Source: Mycobacterium sp.
Lineage (GTDB): Bacteria; Actinomycetota; Actinomycetes; Mycobacteriales; Mycobacteriaceae
Reading direction: 5' to 3'
NCBI GenBank assembly: GCA_028706695.1
Contig: JAQTVU010000112.1
Location: 1-7,280 of the forward strand
Length of the DNA: 7,280 nucleotides
Position numbers and translations under genes: made by a program. This document shows positions 1 to 5,328 of the stretch, piece by piece; the first letter of the stretch is position 1, and every line of letters begins with the position of its first letter. The notes under the pieces were generated by a model. That model was not told the DNA's origin, ran no database searches, and was given only the letters and a program-made list of their open reading frames with translations.

Positions 1-1308
1 CACCCCGCCCATGACCGGGTCGATGCTGGCGACCGCGGCGATGAGGTCCGCGACCATGCCGCCCTCGCACATCGCGGCGACCGACTGCAGGTTCGTGAAG
101 GACGGATCCCGATAGTGCACCCGGTAGGGGCGGGTGCCGCCGTCGCTGACCAGGTGCACGCCCAGCTCGCCGCGCGGCGATTCCACCACGGTGTAGACCT
201 GGCCCGCCGGGACCCGGATGCCCTCGGTGACCAGCTTGAAGTGGTGGATCAGGGCTTCCATCGAGCTGCCCATGATCTTGGCGACGTGCGCCGGTGAGGT
301 GCCCATGCCGTCGGGCCCGACCTTCAGGTCGGCCGGCCAGGCGAGCTTGCGGTCCTCGATCATCGTCGGGCCCGGCCGCAGCTTGTCCAGACACTGCTCC
401 ACGATCTTCAGCGACTCCCACATTTCCTTGACGCGAATCATGTAGCGCCCGTACGCATCACAAGTATCCGCGGTGATCACGTCGAATTCATAGTCTTCGT
501 ATCCGCAATAGGGTTCGCTTTTGCGCAGGTCGTGCGGCAAGCCGGTGGCGCGCAGGATCGGGCCGGTGACGCCCAGCGCCATGCAGCCGGTGAGATCCAG
601 GTAGCCGACGTCCTGGGTGCGGGCCTTCCAGATGGCGTTCTCGTTGAGCAGTGCGCCCATTTCCCGCAGCGGTTGCCGCAGTTCCTTCAGGGCTTTGGAG
701 ATCTCGGTGGCCGCGTCGGGCGGCAGGTCCTGCGCCACGCCGCCGGGGCGGATGTAGGCGCTGTTCATGCGCAAACCGCTGACCATCTCGAACAGGTTGA
801 GCACGATCTCGCGGCCGCGGAAGCCGACGAACATCGGGGTCATGGCGCCCAGTTCCATGCCGCCGGTCGCCAGCGCGACCAGGTGCGACGAGACCCGGTT
901 GAGCTCCATCGTCATCACCCGGATGACGTTGGCCCGCTCCGGGATCTGGTCGGTGATGCCCAGCAGCTTCTCCACGCCCAGGCAGAAGGCGGCCTCGTTG
1001 AAAAACGGTGATAGGTAATCCATTCGGGTCACGAACGTGACGCCTTGGGTCCAGTACCGGTACTCGAGGTTCTTCTCGATCCCGGTGTGCAGGTAGCCGA
1101 TTCCGCATCTGACCTCGGTGACGGTTTCGCCTTCGATCTCCAGGATCAGCCGCAACACCCCGTGGGTGGACGGGTGCTGGGGACCCATGTTGACGACGAT
1201 GCGCTCGCCGGGGTCGGCGCTGCGGGCGGCCTCGACGACCTGCTCCCAGTCCTGGCCGCCCGCCACCACGACGGTTTCGGGGTCGGTCGATCTTCTCGTT
1301 TCGGTCAT
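1..1308 (-). CDS. nuoD: NADH-quinone oxidoreductase subunit D (NuoD), missing only its last few codons
   Basis: NuoD is the 49-kDa-type subunit of complex I. With NuoB it forms the quinone-binding cavity at the cytoplasmic face of the membrane. The frame is open for 436 residues up to the window edge; mycobacterial NuoD is about 440 residues, so only about 2-4 codons and the stop are missing. The family signature GPQHPSTHG is at residues 42-50, followed by GYLHTGIEKN and the conserved NRVSSHL and RPGGVAQDLP stretches; the C-terminal part reads RDPSFTNLQSVAAM near the edge. The start is the ATG whose A is shared with the nuoC stop (TGATG), with an AGGGG ribosome-binding site 9 bases upstream (1318-1322). 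This overlap implies translational coupling to nuoC. No lesions were seen. Identification is by recognised family motifs and operon position. Confidence 0.97.
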   Translation of the reverse strand, partial: MTETRRSTDPETVVVAGGQDWEQVVEAARSADPGERIVVNMGPQHPSTHGVLRLILEIEGETVTEVRCGIGYLHTGIEKNLEYRYWTQGVTFVTRMDYLSPFFNEAAFCLGVEKLLGITDQIPERANVIRVMTMELNRVSSHLVALATGGMELGAMTPMFVGFRGREIVLNLFEMVSGLRMNSAYIRPGGVAQDLPPDAATEISKALKELRQPLREMGALLNENAIWKARTQDVGYLDLTGCMALGVTGPILRATGLPHDLRKSEPYCGYEDYEFDVITADTCDAYGRYMIRVKEMWESLKIVEQCLDKLRPGPTMIEDRKLAWPADLKVGPDGMGTSPAHVAKIMGSSMEALIHHFKLVTEGIRVPAGQVYTVVESPRGELGVHLVSDGGTRPYRVHYRDPSFTNLQSVAAMCEGGMVADLIAAVASIDPVMGGV

Positions 1309-2015
1309 CAGTTGTAGCCCCTACGCTCGTCCGGCGGAGGAATCTGAGCGCCCTTGTATTCCACCGGAATTCCGCCGAGCGGGTAGTCCTTGCGTTGCGG
1401 ATGCCCGTGCCAGTCGTCGGGCATCTCGATTCTGGTCAGCGCCGGGTGCCCGTCGAAGACGATCCCGAAGAAGTCGTAGGTCTCGCGTTCATGCCAGTCG
1501 TTGGTCGGGTAGATCGCATACAGCGACGGGATGTGCGGATCGTCATCCGGTGCGGACACTTCCAGCCGCACGCGGCGGCTGTACGTGATCGACTGCAGGT
1601 GGTAGACCGCGTGCAGTTCCCGCCCGCTCTCGTGCGGGTAGTGCACTCCGCTGACGCCCAGGCACATCTCGAAACGCAACTCGGGTTCGTCGCGCAGCCG
1701 CCGTGCGACCTGCGGCAACAGGTCCCGGCGCACGTGCAGGGTGAGCTCGTCGCGGTAGACGACGACTTTCTCGATGGCGTCGTCGAATTCGACGTCGTGG
1801 CGCTGCAGCGCCTCGGCCAGCCGGTCGGCGATGTCGTCGAAATAGCCGCCGTAGGGCCGCGAACTGCTGCCCGGCAGCGTGACCTTGCGCACCAGCCGGC
1901 CGTATCCGGAGGTGTCGCCGGTGTCGGAGATCCCGAACATGCCGCGACGGACGTCGATCACTTCCTCGTCGCCGGCGGCCGTCGCCCCCCGCGGTTCCTG
2001 CCCCGGCGAGCTCAT
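1308..2015 (-). CDS. nuoC: NADH-quinone oxidoreductase subunit C (NuoC)
   Basis: NuoC is the 30-kDa-type subunit of the peripheral arm of complex I, packed against NuoD and NuoB. It is 235 residues, the usual mycobacterial length. The first 40 or so residues are a variable acidic tail. The diagnostic family signature spans about residues 174-213: WHERETYDFFGI, then GHPALTRIEMPDDW, then GHPQRKDYPL. The open frame extends upstream to 2282, but the chosen ATG overlaps the nuoB stop as ATGA (2012-2015), and the upstream extension lies inside nuoB in another frame, so it is not credible. No strong Shine-Dalgarno precedes the ATG, consistent with coupled re-initiation after nuoB. The stop shares one base with the nuoD start. 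NuoC and NuoD are separate genes here, not the fused NuoCD found in enterobacteria. Confidence 0.97.
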   Translation of the reverse strand: MSSPGQEPRGATAAGDEEVIDVRRGMFGISDTGDTSGYGRLVRKVTLPGSSSRPYGGYFDDIADRLAEALQRHDVEFDDAIEKVVVYRDELTLHVRRDLLPQVARRLRDEPELRFEMCLGVSGVHYPHESGRELHAVYHLQSITYSRRVRLEVSAPDDDPHIPSLYAIYPTNDWHERETYDFFGIVFDGHPALTRIEMPDDWHGHPQRKDYPLGGIPVEYKGAQIPPPDERRGYN

Positions 2016-2566
2016 CGCAGCAGTCCGTGCATCTCGATGGTGGGCCGGGCGGCCAGCGCGGCCTTCTCGGCCTCGGCGATGGCGTGCTCCCGGTTGACGC
2101 CCAGCGGCATCTCCTGAATCTTCTCGTGCAGCTTCAGGATTGCGTACAAGAGCATCTCCGGGCGCGGTGGGCAGCCGGGGAGGTAGATGTCCACCGGCAC
2201 CACATGGTCCACGCCCTGCACGATCGCGTAGTTGTTGAACATCCCGCCGGATGACGCGCACACGCCCATGGCCAGCACCCATTTCGGCTCCGCCATCTGG
2301 TCATAGATCTGCCGCAGCACCGGTGCCATCTTCTGGCTGACCCGCCCGGCGACGATCATCAGGTCGGCCTGCCGGGGGGTGGCCGAGAACCGTTCCATGC
2401 CGAACCGGGCGATGTCGAACCTCGGCCCCGCGGTCGCCATCATCTCGATTGCGCAGCAGGCCAATCCGAAGGTCGCCGGCCACAGCGAGTTCTTGCGCGC
2501 GTAGCCCGCGACTTTCTCGACGGTCGAGAGCAGGATCCCACCGGGCAGCTGCTCTTCCAGGCCCAC
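2012..2566 (-). CDS. nuoB: NADH-quinone oxidoreductase subunit B (NuoB), [4Fe-4S] N2 cluster subunit
   Basis: NuoB (PSST type) carries iron-sulfur cluster N2, the last electron carrier before menaquinone in complex I. The protein is 184 residues and complete. The four cluster ligands are all visible: the tandem cysteines C37-C38 in FGLACCAIEMM, C103 in MGVCASSGGMF, and C132 in YLPGCPPRPE. The N-terminal segment VEKVAGYARKNSLWPATFGL is typical of the family. The start is GTG (2566-2564), 8 bases after the nuoA stop; the GAGG formed by the end of nuoA and the gap can serve as the ribosome-binding site. The stop overlaps the nuoC start in ATGA. All ligands are intact, so the subunit should be functional. 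Confidence 0.98.
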   Translation of the reverse strand: MGLEEQLPGGILLSTVEKVAGYARKNSLWPATFGLACCAIEMMATAGPRFDIARFGMERFSATPRQADLMIVAGRVSQKMAPVLRQIYDQMAEPKWVLAMGVCASSGGMFNNYAIVQGVDHVVPVDIYLPGCPPRPEMLLYAILKLHEKIQEMPLGVNREHAIAEAEKAALAARPTIEMHGLLR

Positions 2567-2574
2567 GTCCTACC

Positions 2575-2952
2575 TCAATCCCACGTCAGGCCCCCGCGGC
2601 GCCACACGTATGCGTAGGCCACGAAAACCGTGAGCACGAACACGACCATCTCGACAAGCGCGAACGTCCCGAGCGTGTCGTAGCTGACCGCCCAGGGATA
2701 CAGGAACACGATCTCGATGTCGAAGACGATGAACAACATCGCGGTCAGGTAGTACTTCACCGGAAACCGCTGCCCGGTCGTCGCTTGCGAGGGGTCCGCG
2801 GACGGCTCCAGCGGCTCGATCCCGCACTCGTAGGCCTCCAGCTTCGACCGGTTGTACCGCGACGGGCCAACCAGGCTCGCGATGAAAACCGATCCCACGG
2901 CGAAGGCCGCGGCGATGGCTCCCAGCACCAGGATGGGTACGTAGGCGTTCAA
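2575..2952 (-). CDS. nuoA: NADH-quinone oxidoreductase subunit A (NuoA), first gene of the nuo operon
   Basis: NuoA (ND3 type) is a small membrane subunit of complex I at the junction of the membrane and peripheral arms. It has 125 residues and three predicted membrane helices at about 4-26, 68-88 and 97-116. The loop between helices 1 and 2 contains YECGIEP (41-47), the conserved ND3 loop cysteine motif. Helix 2 has FDIEIVFLYPWA with its conserved acidic residues. The C-terminal VWRRGGLTWD is typical of mycobacteria. The start is a TTG codon with GGAG 4 bases upstream (2957-2960); no in-frame ATG is available, and the resulting N-terminus (MNAYVPILVL) matches other mycobacterial NuoA. The nearby ATG at 2962 is out of frame. 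The rare start may limit translation of the first subunit. Confidence 0.96.
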   Translation of the reverse strand: MNAYVPILVLGAIAAAFAVGSVFIASLVGPSRYNRSKLEAYECGIEPLEPSADPSQATTGQRFPVKYYLTAMLFIVFDIEIVFLYPWAVSYDTLGTFALVEMVVFVLTVFVAYAYVWRRGGLTWD

Positions 2953-3138
2953 CTCGCTCCATAGATCCGTCGTACGGGCCGCCGGCCGGCGGCCAGGCGG
3001 TGGCCGGGCTGCTGTGACGGACGAGTCTCATCCCATCACAGTGACTTCAACATAGCGTTGCAGCGGTCGGGGCGCTTGCCGGGGGTCGGCTATCGGCAGG
3101 GTTTTGCTGTCGCGCTGTGGCCTGGTGCGGCGGGGCGG
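2953..3138 (-). promoter_or_regulatory. Upstream region of the nuo operon (leader and presumed promoter)
   Basis: This 186-base gap between the receiver gene and nuoA holds no convincing gene. Read on the minus strand it contains a possible -10 hexamer TATGTT (3049-3054), for which I see no good -35 partner. A 9-bp palindrome TCACAGTGA is at 3036-3044. A GTCACAGC sequence (minus strand, 3011-3018) resembles the GTCACAGCG half-sites described for MtrA and one half of a PhoP box, but no second copy at the proper spacing was found. The promoter position is a guess; that a nuo promoter lies here follows from the gap and the operon layout. Confidence 0.4.
2977..2994. repeat. Perfect 18-bp G+C palindrome in the nuoA leader
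   Basis: GGCCGCCGGCCGGCGGCC reads the same on both strands. It lies 24 bases upstream of the nuoA TTG start. In RNA it could fold as a 7-bp GC stem with a 4-base loop. It could be an operator or a leader hairpin affecting nuo expression; in G+C-rich DNA it could also be incidental. There is no U-tract after it, so it is not a standard terminator. Confidence 0.5.
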
Positions 3139-3540
3139 CTAGCGGGTTGGCGTGCGGAGCAGGTCAAGGACGGTGCGGCCCAATACGATGGGGTCGATCG
3201 GATGCGGCACCGTGGCTTCGGCGCGCGACCAGCTGGCGAGCCAGGCGTCGTCGGGACGGCCGGTCAGCACGACGAGCGGTGGGCACGTCAACAATTCATC
3301 TTTGAGTTGCTTGGCGATTCCCATGCCACCGGTCGGGGTCGCCTCCCCGTCGAGGATGGCCAGGTCGATGCCGCCCTCGTCCATGCGGCGTATCGCCATC
3401 GGGCCGGTCGCCACCTCCACGTAGCTCAACTCGGGCAGGTCGGGGTGCAGGTGCTTGCCCAGCGCCCGAATCACCTGCTCGCGCGTGTTGGCGTTGTCGC
3501 TGTAGACGAGGATCTGCAGGGCGCTGGAAGAGGCGGGCAC
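3139..3540 (-). CDS. Stand-alone atypical response-regulator receiver protein (Rv3143-like)
   Basis: This is a receiver (REC) domain-sized protein without an output domain. From the GTG at 3540 it has 133 residues, the length I recall for M. tuberculosis Rv3143, also located beside nuoA. The fold markers are ILVYSDN (strand 1, D15 in the acidic pocket), DLAILDGE with the likely phospho-acceptor D64, and LVVLTGRP with T93. Two features are unusual: the usual paired acids are reduced to one (SDN), and the Lys-Pro near the C-terminus is replaced by His-Pro (VPHPIDP, H113). The frame is open further upstream; ATG codons at 3564 and 3576 would add 8 or 12 residues, and none of the starts has a clear ribosome-binding site. 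It lies on the same strand as nuo, 186 bases upstream. In M. tuberculosis a PPE gene sits between the two; here there is none. The link to nuo regulation is inference. Confidence 0.85.
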   Translation of the reverse strand: MPASSSALQILVYSDNANTREQVIRALGKHLHPDLPELSYVEVATGPMAIRRMDEGGIDLAILDGEATPTGGMGIAKQLKDELLTCPPLVVLTGRPDDAWLASWSRAEATVPHPIDPIVLGRTVLDLLRTPTR

Positions 3541-3594
3541 GGTGCAGATGGTACTGCCGGCCATACCCAAACTCATTGCGGGGCCCGCACGAAA

Positions 3595-3770
3595 ATGACT
3601 TCTCCCGCCACCGTCGCCGCTTTGCCGAGCATGCCGAAGCTGTTCCGGCCCAAGCCGAACCGGGGTCGGTCGAGCGTTTTGGGTCCACCTTCCACACGGC
3701 GGCCGGCATCGGAGCCAAGCCGGCGCCCGAAAACATCGACAGCGAATTGATCGCCGCTTGGAAAAGCTAA
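3595..3770 (+). pseudogene. Small plus-strand hypothetical gene, apparently frameshifted
   Basis: This is the only likely plus-strand gene. No single frame explains it. From ATG at 3595 the first 23 or so codons (starting MTSPATVAALPSMPK) have about 20 of 23 G/C third positions. After about 3660 that frame loses the bias (16 of 28), while the frame ending at TAA 3770 gains it (29 of 36) and reads ERFGSTFHTAAGIGAKP and then ENIDSELIAAWKS. The intact protein would have been about 58 residues. A one-base indel near 3655-3668 would join the two halves. It is divergent from the receiver gene, the same arrangement as Rv3142c/Rv3143 in M. tuberculosis, but I cannot confirm homology. No ribosome-binding site was seen, so a leaderless mRNA is possible. 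The function is unknown. Confidence 0.4.
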
Positions 3771-3805
3771 CTAATGGCAGGAAAACTGCATGCCGAGGCA
3801 AAAGT

Positions 3806-3837
3806 CACAAACAGCGAAATAGACAGTTTGTGCACAA
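3806..3837. terminator. Inverted repeats in the convergent gap, possible weak bidirectional terminator
   Basis: CACAAAC (3806-3812) and GTTTGTG (3826-3832) are perfect 7-bp inverted arms with a 13-base loop. The right arm overlaps a 10-bp palindrome TTGTGCACAA (3828-3837). The patch is richer in A+T than its surroundings and lies between the ends of two convergent genes (TAA ending at 3770 on plus, TAG at 3860-3862 on minus). No T-tract follows on either strand, so a regulator-binding site is an equally good reading. Confidence 0.25.
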
Positions 3838-3859
3838 TTTCCGTTGGCGCGGGTGGCCG

Positions 3860-4219
3860 CTATTCGCCGTCGCCGTCGCCGTCGGGCCGGTCGTATCCGG
3901 GATGGGCGACCGCCAACCGGCGGCCCACCAGGGTGCGCAGGCAGGCGATCACGTCGTCGCTGCGCCCGTCCAGGTCGCCGGCCCTGATGGCGGCGGCCAG
4001 CGCTTCCTCGTCGGCGAAACCCAACTCGGCCAGCGCCGCGCGCGAATCGGCCTCGCTCTCGTCGAGCAGTTCGCGTTCGACGATGCGCAAGGCGTTGGCG
4101 GCCACCCGGGCGTGAAAGTTGAGTTGTCCGGTCGTTCCCTCGCGGACCTCGGTCTCCAGGAATTCGGCCACCGCGGCGACGAGTTCGGCAGCCAGCGGCC
4201 GGCCGTATGCGCCGATCAC
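3860..4219 (-). CDS. Small DUF6285-type protein, putative partner of the adjacent kinase-like protein (LvaB-like by context)
   Basis: The protein has 119 residues, no signal peptide and no membrane segment. The core motif near the N-terminus is GRPLAAELVAAVAEFLE followed by FHARVAANALRIVEREL, which I recognise as the hallmark of the DUF6285 family, usually encoded next to an APH-fold phosphotransferase and an acyl-CoA dehydrogenase. The start is GTG at 4219, overlapping the kinase stop as GTGA (4216-4219); the longer open frame upstream runs through the kinase gene and its repeats out of frame. The C-terminal tail is acidic and ends in a DG repeat (DGDGDG, encoded by three TCGCCG units near 3864-3883). 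In Pseudomonas putida the small protein LvaB binds the kinase LvaA and is needed for phosphorylation of 4-hydroxyvaleryl-CoA. A similar role here is inference from size and position. Confidence 0.85.
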   Translation of the reverse strand: MIGAYGRPLAAELVAAVAEFLETEVREGTTGQLNFHARVAANALRIVERELLDESEADSRAALAELGFADEEALAAAIRAGDLDGRSDDVIACLRTLVGRRLAVAHPGYDRPDGDGDGE

Positions 4220-5328
4220 GGACCCGCCCCGGCTTGGTCGGATTGCCCGCCTCCTCCTCGCGCCGCTGCGCGGCGCGCATCGTCGCCGGATTGGTCGGAT
4301 TGCCCGCCTCCTCCTCGCGCCGCTGCGCGGCGCGCATCGTCGCCGGGCGGGACCTCCAGGAGATCGAGCAGGTCCCACTCGGTTTCGCTGACCCGGCGGC
4401 CGATGGTCGCCAGCTCCACCGAGCGGGACTGACCGCTCAGATGCCGTTCGGCCTGGCAGCGGCAGATGACACCCCAGCGCAGGGTGGCCAGCACCTGCCA
4501 CCAGTGAAACGCCACCCGGTCGACGGTGGTCGCGCTGGCCTGCTCATAGGCCCGGATGAAGCTCTCGATGCTGCCCAGGCCTCCGGCCCCCAGGCTGGCC
4601 GGGGCACCGAACCGCCAGGCCCGGATGCAGAACCAGGCCAGGTCTTCGTATGCCTGGCCGGCGTGGACCAGTTCCCAGTGGACGACGGCGGCGAGGTCGG
4701 ATCCGTCGACGACGAGATTTCCCATCCGGAAATCCCCGTGTACCAGCACCGCGGCGGTCGCCCGCGGGCGGTGAGCGCCCAGCCAGCGGAACGCCCACTC
4801 AAAGGTTGCGGTGGTGTCGCCAGTGGCGTCGAGCCGCTCCCGCCATTTCACGAGCGGATCCTCCTCGGTGAGGCCGGGCAGGTGCGGGTCGGCCCGGTGG
4901 ATGGCGGCTAGCGCCTGCGCGCACTGCTGCAGCAACCTCGTGCGGCCGGCGTGCCCGTCGGCCGCGGCCAGTTGGCGGTGGATGCGCCGCACGCTGGTCT
5001 CGCCCTGCACCGCATCGCAGATCAGATACGGATTGCCCAGTGCTGCAAGTGAATCGTCGGCGACCAGAACCTGGGGGACCGGCGCTCCGGCCGCGGCGGC
5101 CGCGGCCAGGGCGCGGGCCTCGAGATCCATTCCGGCGTGCACGTCGTCGGGTGGGCCGGTGCGCAGAATCAGCGGCCGGCGCCGCTCGGCCGTGACGGCG
5201 TCGAACGCCCAGGCGGTGCGGCCGGCGCCGCCGGGCAGTCTGCGCAGATTCTCGATCGTGGTCTGCGGGCCGAGGATCCGCGCGATCACCCCGGTCAGTT
5301 CGAGCGCCAACTCCTTTGCCGGGGTCAC
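4216..5328 (-). CDS. APH-fold phosphotransferase-like protein (LvaA/ACAD10-type kinase) with altered metal-binding residue
   Basis: A 370-residue protein of the aminoglycoside phosphotransferase (APH) superfamily, in the branch found beside acyl-CoA dehydrogenases. The N-lobe has the glycine-containing LPGGAGRTAWAFD (31-43) and LILRTGPP (53-60). The catalytic loop is VLVHGDFRMGN with H197, D199 (base) and N204. The next motif normally reads V-x-D-W-E-L, where Asp binds magnesium; here it is VVHWEL with H217 (codon CAC at 4680-4678), so activity is doubtful. The C-terminal YEDLAWFCIRAW fits the family. The start is GTG at 5328, overlapping the stop of the broken dehydrogenase gene (GTGA); the longer open frame upstream is an artefact of that pseudogene. 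Residues 329-366 are two 19-residue units from the 57-bp repeat, an addition not typical of the family. The substrate was probably a hydroxyacyl-CoA rather than an antibiotic (inference). Confidence 0.88.
   Translation of the reverse strand: MTPAKELALELTGVIARILGPQTTIENLRRLPGGAGRTAWAFDAVTAERRRPLILRTGPPDDVHAGMDLEARALAAAAAAGAPVPQVLVADDSLAALGNPYLICDAVQGETSVRRIHRQLAAADGHAGRTRLLQQCAQALAAIHRADPHLPGLTEEDPLVKWRERLDATGDTTATFEWAFRWLGAHRPRATAAVLVHGDFRMGNLVVDGSDLAAVVHWELVHAGQAYEDLAWFCIRAWRFGAPASLGAGGLGSIESFIRAYEQASATTVDRVAFHWWQVLATLRWGVICRCQAERHLSGQSRSVELATIGRRVSETEWDLLDLLEVPPGDDARRAAARGGGGQSDQSGDDARRAAARGGGGQSDQAGAGP
4234..4347. repeat. Two tandem copies of a 57-bp MIRU-like repeat inside the 3' end of the kinase gene
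   Basis: Copy 1 is 4234-4290 and copy 2 is 4291-4347; they are identical except for the last base. Because 57 is a multiple of three, the kinase reading frame stays open, and each copy adds 19 residues (GDDARRAAARGGGGQSDQ plus one). Each copy contains an 8-bp hairpin with a 3-base loop (4259-4277 and 4316-4334). Minus-strand features, GGCGACGATG at one end and a GAGGAGGAGG stretch inside, resemble mycobacterial interspersed repetitive units (MIRU/VNTR). These are known to sit at gene junctions and preserve the stop/start overlap, as here 15 bases before GTGA. Family membership is from memory of the motif. Copy number may vary between strains. Confidence 0.85.

Noticed and set aside
1395..2117. 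Long plus-strand open frame (240 codons) opposite nuoC and nuoB
   Set aside because: It is antisense to two unmistakable genes; long antisense frames are expected in DNA this rich in G+C, and the translation shows no family motif.
3013..3040. TGTGA...TCACA pair as a CRP-type operator
   Set aside because: The half-sites are 18 bases apart instead of 6, so they do not form a CRP site; only the smaller motifs are reported.
3058..3750. Plus-strand open frame of 230 codons opposite the receiver gene
   Set aside because: Most of it is antisense to the receiver protein. Only its last part (from 3595) shows own codon bias, and that is treated as the small frameshifted gene.
4234..4347. Possible CRISPR array
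   Set aside because: The 57-bp copies directly abut with no spacers, are in frame within a gene, and there are only two.
4216..5328. Aminoglycoside resistance gene
   Set aside because: The APH fold is shared by many kinases; the neighbourhood and motif style (VHGDFRMGNL, YEDLAW) point to the acyl-CoA-associated branch, and the metal ligand is replaced.
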